A model generated the notes under the pieces. The model was not told the DNA's origin. It did no database searches and saw only the letters and a program-made list of their open reading frames with translations. A DNA stretch of 64,000 nucleotides from Nonomuraea sp. NBC_00507 (lineage in GTDB: Bacteria; Actinomycetota; Actinomycetes; Streptosporangiales; Streptosporangiaceae). The position numbers were made by a program, and so were the translations under genes. The stretch is from positions 1,116,001-1,180,000 of the forward strand of contig NZ_CP107853.1 of NCBI RefSeq assembly GCF_036013525.1, in the 5' to 3' direction. The number at the start of each line of letters is the position of its first letter. Position 1 is the stretch's first letter. Shown in pieces: positions 23,843 through 32,716 of the stretch.

Positions 23843-26800
23843 TTAGGGGCAGACGTTCTGGTACGGCGCTCCGCCCAGGTACCGCTCCCACTCGGCGGGC
23901 GACAGCGAGCGCCTGACCCGCGCGCACACCTCCCGCGCGACCCGTTCTCCGCCAACGGAAACCGTGCGGACGGCCTCGCCCATCCCGACGTACACGGCCG
24001 CCCCATCGGCGCTGAACGCGAGCGACCACGGCTGGCCCTCCTGCAGCAGGTACGACCCGCCGAGCCGCCGCCTGGCCTCGACGTCCCAGAGCTGGAGCAC
24101 GCCGCTCATCGAGGCGGTGGCGAGCGTCCTGCCGTCGGGTGAGAAGGCCAGGAAACCGACTGCCGCGGCGGCCCGGGGCAGGGCGGGGCGCAGTGCCTTC
24201 GGCCCGTCGACGTTCCACAGCCCGACCCGCCCGGTGGTGCTCTCGTACGCGGCGAGGAGCCCTCCCTTGCTGATCGCGACCGCTTCGGTGGGCACGAACC
24301 CGGCACCTACCGGCTTGCCGGTGCCGACGTCGATGAACCTGCCGCCATCCGGCGACACGTACGCCGTGCCGCCCGGCAGGAACGGCCCGCCTCGGGAACT
24401 CGTGTCGAACGAGCTCAGCACGTGCCCGTCGGCGGCGTCGAGCACCACTTTCTTGAACACCGGGACCCGCCCGTACATGACGGTCATCGCGAGCCGCCGC
24501 CCGTCCGGGGCGAAGTGCACGTCGACGGGGGCGCCGTTCTTCCCGGGCATCCGCACCGACCAGAGCTTCGCCCGGGTACGCAGGTCCCAGAGCGTGACCG
24601 TGCCGTTGACGTCCATGACGGCCAGCTTCGTACCGGAGAAGTCGGCGGGCACCGCATTCTCCGTATCGACGGGCAGGCGGCCGGTCTCCTTGCCCGCGCC
24701 CACGTCCCAGATCCGAAGCTGCTTGCCGGCTCTGACGACGGCCCACTTGCCGTCTCCACTGAGGTAGGGCAATCCCGGCACGGCCGTCGCCTGGGTGCGC
24801 GGCCGCAGGTCCAGGCTGACGACGGCGTCGTCCACGATGTACCGGAGCGTGACGCCGTCGGGGTCGAACGCGACGTCGGTCAGATCGCCCTCGGCGCGGT
24901 GGTCGAGCACGAGGTTCCGGGTGCGCAGGTCCCAGACCTGCACATCCCTCTTGAGGAAGGAGGCGAGGTACCGGCCGTCCGAGCTGAAGCGCAACTGGCC
25001 GTCGGTCCCGCAGGCGTGGCAGGACAGCGAGACGCGGCGGGCGCGGCCCGAGGCGGCGTCGACGAGGGCGATATCCGTGCTGTTGCCGCAGGCGAGCGTC
25101 CTGCCGTCCGGGCTGAACGCCACCTCCTTGGGATGGTCCGCACAGGCGGGGAACGGCCGCTCCATCCGCCACCCGGGCAGCGCGACCTGGTCGAGGCGCT
25201 CTCCCGGCAGTAACAGACGCTTGCCCGCGAGGTCCACGAGCGGCCGGTTCACCGCCTTCTCCCCGCGGAGCTCGAAGACGCCCTTGCCGAACTGCTCGCC
25301 GGTCGAGACGTCGAGCAGGTAGTGGATGTCATGCATGCTGTACAGCACCGTGAGCATGGTCTCGTGCTCGCCGAACACGGCGCTGTAGTGGAACATGGAC
25401 GGTGATGGAAGCGGCCGTTCGAGCAGCTTCCTGCCGGTCTTCAGGTCCCAGACACCGAGCCTCTCGGTAGTGGTCGCGGCCAGCAGCCGCCCGCTGCGGC
25501 TCAGCGCCGGCGGATACTCGATGGTCCCGCTCAGGGTCATCCGGGGCCAGCTCGCCGTACGCCTGCCGGTGCGCACGTCGTACACGTTGACCCCGCCTTC
25601 GCTGACGCTGACCAGCGTGCGGCCGTCGCGGCTGAGCAGCCGCCGTGCCACGCCCGTGACCGGCGGGTCGCGGAAGACGGCCGTCTCATGCTGCTGGAGT
25701 GAGGCCGTCAGGCTGGAGCGGGCCTCCGGCTGCGCCGGCGAGACCCGCCAGGCCGCCACGCTCAGCAGCATCGCCAGGGACGGGTCGATGGTCCGCTGCC
25801 GGTCCGCCTCGGCGGCCGCCTGCTTGGCGGCCAGGATGTCGCGTTGCCGCGCCGTCTCCTGGCGCTGCCAGACAGCCAGCCCGCCGGCCACGAGCGACAC
25901 CACCAGCAGCCCGGCCAGCGCGACCGTGGTCAGCGTCCTGCGCCTGGCCCGCCGTCTGGTGAGGTCGGTGCCGGCACGCAGGAAGTCTCGTTCGAACGGG
26001 GTCAGCGTGACGTGCCGGCGACCGGTCGCGGCCCAGCTCAGCACCTGCTCCAGGCGGCTGCCCTGGAGCACGTCGGCATCGCGCCTGCCGTTCTCGGCCC
26101 AGCGGCGGGCGGCGGCGTTGATGCCGTTCAGCATGGCCAGCCCGTCGCGGTCGGCGTCCACCCACATGCGCAGCCTCGGCCAGGCACGCAGCAGGCCGGG
26201 CCGGGACAGGGACAGCGTGCCGTCGCCGCTGACGATCACGTACGAGAACGCGGCCAGCACCCGCCTGACCGCCGCCGACTCCCGCTCGGAGCGCCCCTCG
26301 AACAGCTCGTCATATCCGGCCGACCGTCCGGACTCGTGCCCGTCCTCCCCGACGGCCACCAGCCGCAGGAACACCTCGGCCGCCACCTCCCGCTCCTCGG
26401 GGCTCAGCGACTCGTAGGCGTCCTCGGCGATCGTCCCCAGAGCGGGATCGCCCTGCTCCGGCCCGTACACGCCCCGCGCGGTCCTGCTGCCCTCCGCCAG
26501 CAGCCCCTTGGTGTCGGCGCCGTTCCCGCTGACCAGCGCCAGCAGCAGGTCGCGGGCCGTGGGACGGGCCGCCGGGTCCTTGGCCATGGCCGCCTCGACC
26601 AGCGGGGCCAGGCGTGGCGGCAGGGCGCTCAGGTCGGGTCGGTGCGACAGCACCCGGTGCATGACGGCGCCCAGGTTGTCGGCGGCGAACGGCTCGCGCC
26701 CCGTGGCGGCGAACACCATGATCACGCCCCACGCGAACACGTCGGCCGGCCCGCCCGCCCGCTCCCCCGTGAACACCTCGGGCGCCATGTACGCCGGTGT

Positions 26801-27313
26801 GCCCGACACCTCGCCGGTCCTGGTGAGCGACATGTCGAGCGTGCGGGCTATGCCGAAGTCGATCACCCGTGGGCCGTCGGGACCGAGCAGCACGTTGTCC
26901 GGTTTGAGGTCACGGTGCACGACTCCCGCGTCGTGGATCGCCGTCAGCGCGGTGGCCACCGCCGTGGCCAGCCGGTAGAGGTCGTCACCGGTGAACCGGC
27001 GTCCGTCCCGCACGGCCGCACCCAGGCTCGGCCCCGGCACGTACTCGGAGACCAGATACGGCCTGCGCCCGTCCAGATCGGCGGCCAGCACGCGCGCCGT
27101 GCAGAACGACGACACCCGCCGCGCGGCCGTCGTCTCCTTCGCGAACCTGTCGCGGATCGCACGATCGCCGGCCGCGTGCAGGACCTTGACCGCGACCCGG
27201 TTGCCGTCGGCGTCGTAGGCGTCGTACACGATGCCCTGTCCGCCCGAACCGAGCCGTCCGGCGAGCCAGTAGTTCCCGATGCGCTGGGGATCCCCCGCGC
27301 TCAGCGCTTCCAT
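23843..27313 (-). CDS. Serine/threonine protein kinase with C-terminal WD40 propeller
   Basis: The 1156-residue protein begins with a complete Ser/Thr kinase domain: glycine loop GSGGQGIVY, Lys43 in VAVKVL, catalytic HRDLKPDNVL, DFGIA, and APE in GTPAYMAPE. Residues about 300-450 resemble the helical C-terminal part of nSTAND modules, but no P-loop is present. A transmembrane helix follows (TVALAGLLVVSLVAGGLAVW, near 465-485), then a coiled segment and about 600 residues of WD40 repeats (for example VAFSPDGRTLACGNSTDIAL and LAFSPDGRTLATASMSGVLQ) that would lie outside the cell. It may sense an external ligand and phosphorylate cytoplasmic targets; no substrate gene is adjacent. Confidence 0.9.
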   Translation of the reverse strand: MEALSAGDPQRIGNYWLAGRLGSGGQGIVYDAYDADGNRVAVKVLHAAGDRAIRDRFAKETTAARRVSSFCTARVLAADLDGRRPYLVSEYVPGPSLGAAVRDGRRFTGDDLYRLATAVATALTAIHDAGVVHRDLKPDNVLLGPDGPRVIDFGIARTLDMSLTRTGEVSGTPAYMAPEVFTGERAGGPADVFAWGVIMVFAATGREPFAADNLGAVMHRVLSHRPDLSALPPRLAPLVEAAMAKDPAARPTARDLLLALVSGNGADTKGLLAEGSRTARGVYGPEQGDPALGTIAEDAYESLSPEEREVAAEVFLRLVAVGEDGHESGRSAGYDELFEGRSERESAAVRRVLAAFSYVIVSGDGTLSLSRPGLLRAWPRLRMWVDADRDGLAMLNGINAAARRWAENGRRDADVLQGSRLEQVLSWAATGRRHVTLTPFERDFLRAGTDLTRRRARRRTLTTVALAGLLVVSLVAGGLAVWQRQETARQRDILAAKQAAAEADRQRTIDPSLAMLLSVAAWRVSPAQPEARSSLTASLQQHETAVFRDPPVTGVARRLLSRDGRTLVSVSEGGVNVYDVRTGRRTASWPRMTLSGTIEYPPALSRSGRLLAATTTERLGVWDLKTGRKLLERPLPSPSMFHYSAVFGEHETMLTVLYSMHDIHYLLDVSTGEQFGKGVFELRGEKAVNRPLVDLAGKRLLLPGERLDQVALPGWRMERPFPACADHPKEVAFSPDGRTLACGNSTDIALVDAASGRARRVSLSCHACGTDGQLRFSSDGRYLASFLKRDVQVWDLRTRNLVLDHRAEGDLTDVAFDPDGVTLRYIVDDAVVSLDLRPRTQATAVPGLPYLSGDGKWAVVRAGKQLRIWDVGAGKETGRLPVDTENAVPADFSGTKLAVMDVNGTVTLWDLRTRAKLWSVRMPGKNGAPVDVHFAPDGRRLAMTVMYGRVPVFKKVVLDAADGHVLSSFDTSSRGGPFLPGGTAYVSPDGGRFIDVGTGKPVGAGFVPTEAVAISKGGLLAAYESTTGRVGLWNVDGPKALRPALPRAAAAVGFLAFSPDGRTLATASMSGVLQLWDVEARRRLGGSYLLQEGQPWSLAFSADGAAVYVGMGEAVRTVSVGGERVAREVCARVRRSLSPAEWERYLGGAPYQNVCP

Positions 27314-27418
27314 GGCGGGTTAGATGCCATCTTCTTCGCGAAGGTTGTCACAGTAAGGCTGGCCGTGGAGCGGTGCTCGCGGTCACGCTCCTCAGTGGCT
27401 CGTCCGTAAGCTGAGGGT

Positions 27419-30400
27419 GTGTCCCCCACACTGGTCCTGCTCGACGGCGTCCGCTGGCGCGGTGTGCGCGTGGTCGGGGATCGCGCGCAGACCCTGCTGG
27501 CCGTGCTCGCCCTGCACGGGCGTGCAGGCGTCAGTGACGAGCGCCTGGTCGAGGAGTTGTGGCCCGACGAGGCGCCGGCCAACCCGACGAAGGCGCTGCA
27601 GGTGGTCGTCTCGCGGACCAGGTCGGCGACGTGCGCCGACGTCGTGGTACGGATGCCGCGTGGTTACCGGCTCGGGCTGCCCGCCGGCCAGGTGGACGCG
27701 CTGCTGCTCGGCGCTCTGGTGGAGCAGGCACGTGCCGCACTCGGCGACGACGACATGGCGCTCGCGGAGCGCCGCGCCGAAGAGGCCATGGGACTCGTGG
27801 GCGGCTTGGACGGCGCGACGGGCGCACTCGCCGAGCTGAGGAGCGTCGCAGCAGGGCAGGTGGCCGAGGCGCGACGGGTGGCGGCGATCGCGCGGAGCCG
27901 GAGCGGCGCTCACGAAGGTGCGCTGCCGCTGCTGGAGGAGGCCGCGGCCGATCGGCCGCACGACGAGGAGCTGCTCGCCTGCCTGCTGCGCAGCGAGGCC
28001 GCCGTACGCGGTGCCGGCGCCGCTCTGGAGCGCTACGAGCGTTATCGCGCGGGCCTGGTCGAGCGGCTCGGCACCGACCCAGGGCCTGAGCTCGCCCGCG
28101 TGTATGCCGAGCTCCTCGTCGCGGATCGGCCGGTGCGTGAGGGCATCCTGTTCGACGGTTCCTCGCTGCTCGGCCGCGACGGCGACATCCGCGCGGTGCA
28201 CGCCCTGTTGCAGACGAACCGCGTGGTCTCCATCGTCGGCCCCGGCGGGCTGGGCAAGACGCGGCTGGCTCATGTCGTCGGCAGGAACGCCACGCAGCAC
28301 GTCGCTCACTTCATCGAACTCGTCAGCGTCTCCTCGCCGGAGGGCGTGGTGGGCGAGGTGGGCTCGGCGCTCGGGGTTCGGGACTCGGTCAGTGGGCGTC
28401 GTGCCCTGACCGCCGAGCAACGCTCCGACGTTCGCGCCCGGATCGCCCAGCATCTCGACCAGGCTCCGGCACTGCTGATCCTGGACAACTGCGAGCACGT
28501 GATCGAGGCCGTCGCCGACCTTGTGGCGTTCCTGACCGTGACGACCCGCGACCTGCGGGTGCTCATCACCTCGCGCGCCGCCTTGTCGATCCCCGCCGAA
28601 CGCGTCTACCTGCTCGGCGAGCTGCCCGCGGGCGACGCCGTGGAGTTGTTCCGCCAGCGCGCCACGGCCGCCCGCCCGGGTGTGCGGATCGACGAGGCAG
28701 CGGTCGAGGAGGTCGTCGCCCGCCTCGACGGGCTGCCGCTCGCGATCGAGCTGGCCGCGGCCAAGGTGCGGGTGATGGCGGTGGAGGACATCGCGCGGCG
28801 CCTGGCGGACCGGTTCGCCCTGCTGCGCGGCGGAAACCGTACGGCCCCGGACCGGCACCAGACGTTGCTCGCGGTCATCGACTGGTCGTGGAATCTGCTG
28901 GATGAGCCGGAACGACGGGCGTTGCGCTGGTTGTCGCTGTTCGGCGACGGTTGCACGCTGGCCGCGGCCGAGCACGTCCTCGGTCCGGACGCCCTGCGCG
29001 TCGTGGACGCGCTGACCGAGCAGTCGATGCTGAGCGTCCGCGAGACCACGTACGGCCTGCGCTACCGGATGCTGGAGACGGTCAGGGAGTTCGGGCGGAT
29101 GCGGCTGAAGGAGGCCGGCGAGGAGGCGCCCGCTCGGGCGGCGCAGCGGGAGTGGGCGACTGCCTACGCCCTCGGTCACGCCACCCAGCTGTTCGGCCCG
29201 GCGCAGTTCGCCGCGGCCGACGCGTTGCGCGCCGAAGAGAGCAACCTCGCCGATCTGCTCCGGCAGGCTCTCGGCGAGCCCGATCCCGTCACGGCGATCC
29301 AGTTGCTGGCCGGCGTCGGCGCGCTGTGGTCGATCCGCGGCGACCATCCCCGGATCCTCGCGCACCGGGACGCCATCACCCAGGTGATCACCGGCTGGAT
29401 GCCGCCACCGCACCTCGTCGAGGCGACCAGGGCCGCCACGTTGATCATGCTCATGAACGTCATGATCATCACCGACCGCCGGGACGATCCGCTGCGCGAT
29501 CTTCTCGGCGCGCTGCCCACCAGTGACGCGACGGATTCCCGCGTGGCGGCGATGGCCACGGTGGCGCTCGCGGCCGACGGCCCCGACCTGCGACGCGTGC
29601 TGTCGGAGTTGCGCCGGAGCCCCGACGATGACGTGGCCTTGGCGGCGACGCACACGAGCGTTCACGTCCTGGAGAACGCGGGAGACGTGGCCGGGGCGAT
29701 CGAGGCCGCGGAGCAGACGCTGACGATGCTCCGCGAGGACGACGGGCCGTGGTTCCCCGCGATCCTGCATGCCGTGCTGGCCCACCTGGTCATGCGTCTC
29801 GGCGACCGGCGGCGGGCGGTCGGACACGCGCGAACCGCCATTCCCGTGCTGAGCAGGCTCGGCGCCGCCGACGACGAGACCCAGCTCCGCGCGCTGCTGC
29901 TGACCTCCGCGATCATCGACGGCGACCTCGGCTCCGCGGAGGCCGAACTCGCCGCGATCGGCCGGATCAACGACAACGAGGCAGTGCTCGGCGGAATGGC
30001 GATGGTCTCGTTGTGCGCGGCCGAGCTCGCTCTGGCCCGCGGCGAGACGGCCGCCGCGCTCACGGAATACCGCCGGGCCGTCCAGCGGGCGCGTGACCTG
30101 CGCCTGCCGGGGATACTGAACGGGGGGTCCCTGCCGTGGACGATCGTCGCGGAGTCGGTCACCCTGACGGCGTACGCGTACCACGCCCCGCCGGAAGGCG
30201 TCCGGTACGGCGAGGAGCTGTTCTCCATCCTCGGCGGCCACGACGTGCTGTCCGCGGAAAGCCCCGTCATCGACTACCCGTTGTGCGGCTGCATGCTCTT
30301 CGCGCTCGGCGCCTGGGGGCTGCTGCGGGGTGCCATGGCTCCCGGCGACGCGATCCGGTTGCTCGTGCTGGCCGATCGGTTCGCGTACAACGGCCTCATG

Positions 30401-30700
30401 CCGAGCATGGCCTTCGAGAGGATCGAGCCCTACGCCGAGCGGGCCGCGCCGGGGATGATCGCCACCGTGCGAGCCGAGTACGGCGATCGACGCGGCTCCG
30501 ACCTGCTCGGCGAGGCGCGGAGTCTCGTCGAGCAGGTCTCCGGTCGTGACGGGCGGGGATCACATGTGCCGCTTGTAGCTGCGTACCGACAGCGGCGCGA
30601 AGATCGCGATGACGATCAGGCACGCCAGGAGCGTCCAGGCCACCTCTCCGCTGACGACGCCGCTGTTGGCGAGGTCGCGGGCGGCCGTGACCAGGTGTGA
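27419..30700 (+). CDS. BTAD-type regulator with NB-ARC-like ATPase and helical repeats
   Basis: This very large regulator (1093 residues) has an N-terminal winged helix (SDERLVEELWPDEAPANPTK), a BTAD helical domain, a P-loop ATPase (SIVGPGGLGKTRLAHVV, Walker B LLILDNCEH, then LRVLITSR and GLPLAIELAA) and a long TPR-like tail. Such proteins activate secondary-metabolite and stress genes in response to nucleotides or ligands. GTG 27419 is divergent from the kinase. The frame does not stop until 30698-30700, so the last 46 or so codons overlap the 3' end of the convergent ABC permease gene by 141 bp. The tail is rich in Arg and Asp and unlike the rest. Confidence 0.88.
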   Translation: MSPTLVLLDGVRWRGVRVVGDRAQTLLAVLALHGRAGVSDERLVEELWPDEAPANPTKALQVVVSRTRSATCADVVVRMPRGYRLGLPAGQVDALLLGALVEQARAALGDDDMALAERRAEEAMGLVGGLDGATGALAELRSVAAGQVAEARRVAAIARSRSGAHEGALPLLEEAAADRPHDEELLACLLRSEAAVRGAGAALERYERYRAGLVERLGTDPGPELARVYAELLVADRPVREGILFDGSSLLGRDGDIRAVHALLQTNRVVSIVGPGGLGKTRLAHVVGRNATQHVAHFIELVSVSSPEGVVGEVGSALGVRDSVSGRRALTAEQRSDVRARIAQHLDQAPALLILDNCEHVIEAVADLVAFLTVTTRDLRVLITSRAALSIPAERVYLLGELPAGDAVELFRQRATAARPGVRIDEAAVEEVVARLDGLPLAIELAAAKVRVMAVEDIARRLADRFALLRGGNRTAPDRHQTLLAVIDWSWNLLDEPERRALRWLSLFGDGCTLAAAEHVLGPDALRVVDALTEQSMLSVRETTYGLRYRMLETVREFGRMRLKEAGEEAPARAAQREWATAYALGHATQLFGPAQFAAADALRAEESNLADLLRQALGEPDPVTAIQLLAGVGALWSIRGDHPRILAHRDAITQVITGWMPPPHLVEATRAATLIMLMNVMIITDRRDDPLRDLLGALPTSDATDSRVAAMATVALAADGPDLRRVLSELRRSPDDDVALAATHTSVHVLENAGDVAGAIEAAEQTLTMLREDDGPWFPAILHAVLAHLVMRLGDRRRAVGHARTAIPVLSRLGAADDETQLRALLLTSAIIDGDLGSAEAELAAIGRINDNEAVLGGMAMVSLCAAELALARGETAAALTEYRRAVQRARDLRLPGILNGGSLPWTIVAESVTLTAYAYHAPPEGVRYGEELFSILGGHDVLSAESPVIDYPLCGCMLFALGAWGLLRGAMAPGDAIRLLVLADRFAYNGLMPSMAFERIEPYAERAAPGMIATVRAEYGDRRGSDLLGEARSLVEQVSGRDGRGSHVPLVAAYRQRREDRDDDQARQERPGHLSADDAAVGEVAGGRDQV

Positions 30701-31396
30701 GACCGGGTTGACCCGGACGAACGCGGCCAGCCAGCCGGGCAGGGTCTCGACGGGAACGAACGCGTTCGACAGGAACGTCAGCGGAAACAAGATCATCATG
30801 GAGATGCCCTGCACGGCCTGGGCGCTGCGGGCGATCGTGCCGACCCAGGTGAAGACCCACGCCAGCGACCAGCCCGTGAAGATCGCCAGCAGGATCGCGG
30901 CGAGCACGCCGCCCGCTCCGCCGCCCGGGCGGTAGCCCATCAGCAGGCCCATGGCGAACGTCAGCGTGGCCGCGATCGTGTAGCGCAGCAGGTCGGCCAC
31001 CATCGGGCCGGCGAGCGGCGCGATCCGGGCGATCGGCAACGACTTGAACCGGTCGAAGACGCCCTTCTCCATGTCCTCGCGGAGTTGCGTGCCCGTGGCC
31101 ATGCAGGTGGTCAGCACGGTCTGGGCGATGATGCCGGGGATCATCAGGGGGAGGTAGCTCTCCACGTCGCCGGCGATGGCGCCGCCGAAGATGAAGGCGA
31201 ACATCGCGGTGAACAGGAGGGGCTGCAACGCCACGTCGAAGAACTGCTCCGGGTTGCGGCGCATCTTCTTGAGCGCCCGCCACGCCATCGTCAGGGTCTG
31301 GGCGAGCGTCTCCCCCATGGAGACGCGCCGCCGGGCGGCCGCTACGCGGTCTGCGGCCCGCACCGCCTCGCGGGCGGGTGCGATCATGGTGCTCAT
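30560..31396 (-). CDS. ABC-2 type exporter permease, DrrB-like
   Basis: The 278-residue protein has six membrane helices and the ABC-2 family layout: FFDVALQPLLFTAMFAFIFG, EDMEKGVFDRFKSLPIAR (the ATPase-contact loop), then GISMMILFPLTFLSNAFVPV and NPVSHLVTAARDL. It is the membrane half of a drug exporter with the upstream ATPase; start and stop overlap by ATGA (31393-31396). DrrAB systems export anthracyclines and similar compounds and give self-resistance. The 3' end overlaps antisense with the BTAD regulator. Confidence 0.92.
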   Translation of the reverse strand: MSTMIAPAREAVRAADRVAAARRRVSMGETLAQTLTMAWRALKKMRRNPEQFFDVALQPLLFTAMFAFIFGGAIAGDVESYLPLMIPGIIAQTVLTTCMATGTQLREDMEKGVFDRFKSLPIARIAPLAGPMVADLLRYTIAATLTFAMGLLMGYRPGGGAGGVLAAILLAIFTGWSLAWVFTWVGTIARSAQAVQGISMMILFPLTFLSNAFVPVETLPGWLAAFVRVNPVSHLVTAARDLANSGVVSGEVAWTLLACLIVIAIFAPLSVRSYKRHM

Positions 31397-32418
31397 CGGT
31401 TCTCCTCCGTGCCGGTCTCGTCGTCCCTGTCCGTCTCGTGGCCGGTGAGGGCGAGGAACACCTCGTCCAGGCTGGGCTTGGCCACGCTGACCGAGGAGAT
31501 CGACACCCCTGCGGTGCGCAGCGCGATCAGTACGTCCGCCGCCAGGTCCGCCTGGTCGAGGGCGACGTTGAGGCGGCCCTGCTCCGGGCTGAGGACCGGG
31601 TCGGAGCCGAGGACACGCCGCATGACCTCCACGGCGGCGGGCACCTCGCCCGGGTCGGCGAGCAGCAGCTGGAGAGTGGAGTTGCCGACGGCGGTCTTCA
31701 ACTCGTCGGGAGTGCCTTCGGCGACCTTGCGGCCGTGGTCGATGACGGCGACGCGGTCGGCGAGCTGGTCGGCCTCGTCCAGGTATTGCGTGGTCAGCAG
31801 CACCGTGCAGCCGTCGGCGACCAGACCGCGGATGGTGTCCCACATCTGACCGCGGGTGCGCGGATCGAGACCGGTCGTCGGCTCATCGAGGAAGATGAGC
31901 GGCGGCCTGGTGATCAGGCTGGCCGCCAGGTCGAGGCGCCGGCGCATGCCGCCGGAGAACTGCGCGATCGGTCTGTCGGCGGCCTCCTCCAGGCCGAACT
32001 GGCCCAGCAGCTCGATGGCGATGCGCCGGGCGCGCGGCGCGGCGATGCCCTGTAGGCGGCTGAAGAGCCAGAGGTTCTCGCGGGCGGTCAGGTTCTCGTC
32101 GACCGACGCGTACTGTCCGGTGACGCCGACCAGTTGGCGGATCACGTGCGGGTTGCCGGCCACGTCGACCCCGAAGATCTCGGCACGGCCCGCGTCGATC
32201 TTCAACAGGGTGGCCAGCATCCGCAGCGTGGTGGTCTTGCCCGCTCCGTTGGGGCCGAGGACGCCGAAGATCTCACCGGGGCGTACGTCCAGGTCGATCC
32301 CGTCGACGGCACGGTGCTCGCCGAACGTCTTCACCAGCCCTTCCGCACGTACGGCCAGATCGGCGCCACCTGCGTGGGCCGGGCCGCCCCCGGTACGTTT
32401 GAGTTCTGTGATGCTCAT
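31393..32418 (-). CDS. ABC exporter ATP-binding protein, DrrA-like
   Basis: The 341-residue protein is a drug-export ATPase. Walker A is GPNGAGKTTT, the Q-loop GVTGQYASVDE, signature FSGGMRRRLDLA, Walker B LIFLDEPTTGLDPRTR and the switch region TVLLTTQYLDEADQLAD. It carries the C-terminal extension with SVAKPSLDEVFLALTG seen in DrrA. ATG 32418 is chosen. Upstream lies a dyad (32428-32459) and repeats of GGTTTCAC that could bind a regulator. It is translationally coupled to the permease. Confidence 0.94.
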   Translation of the reverse strand: MSITELKRTGGGPAHAGGADLAVRAEGLVKTFGEHRAVDGIDLDVRPGEIFGVLGPNGAGKTTTLRMLATLLKIDAGRAEIFGVDVAGNPHVIRQLVGVTGQYASVDENLTARENLWLFSRLQGIAAPRARRIAIELLGQFGLEEAADRPIAQFSGGMRRRLDLAASLITRPPLIFLDEPTTGLDPRTRGQMWDTIRGLVADGCTVLLTTQYLDEADQLADRVAVIDHGRKVAEGTPDELKTAVGNSTLQLLLADPGEVPAAVEVMRRVLGSDPVLSPEQGRLNVALDQADLAADVLIALRTAGVSISSVSVAKPSLDEVFLALTGHETDRDDETGTEENR

Positions 32419-32427
32419 GGCTTCACT

Positions 32428-32459
32428 GTCGAGGGTGCCGGTTTCACGGCGCCCTCGAC
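32428..32459. promoter_or_regulatory. Dyad in the leader of the DrrAB-like operon
   Basis: gtcgagggtgcc and ggcgccctcgac (one mismatch) flank an 8-base spacer ending 10 bp upstream of the ATPase start codon. The motif ggtttcac occurs in the spacer and again near 32462, and its inverse near 32549. This may be an operator or a leader hairpin. Up to the MFS start the remaining 250 bp show no gene. Confidence 0.4.
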
Positions 32460-32716
32460 CGGGTTTCACCGGTTGCCGCTGCCTCGATGGCCGACGCCGA
32501 TGAGGTGACCTCGAGCGCATCCGGCCCGGCCTGGTCGTCGTCCGCCGTCGGTGAAAACCGGGTGACATTTCGCATCGCTTGCCGGAATCCTGGGGCGGGG
32601 CGATGAGTTTTGTCGGTGGTGGCGGTCAGTCTTGCATGACCACAACTTCTTGTGAGACCCAGGGCTGCGACGCCAGCCATCACCCTGTCTTGTCCGACAA
32701 CCCAGATCGAGGTGCC

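Noticed and set aside
27392..30241. A 949-codon open frame on the minus strand
   Set aside because: Antisense to the BTAD regulator, whose P-loop and BTAD motifs are in the plus frame; the shadow is repetitive and Gln/Arg-rich.
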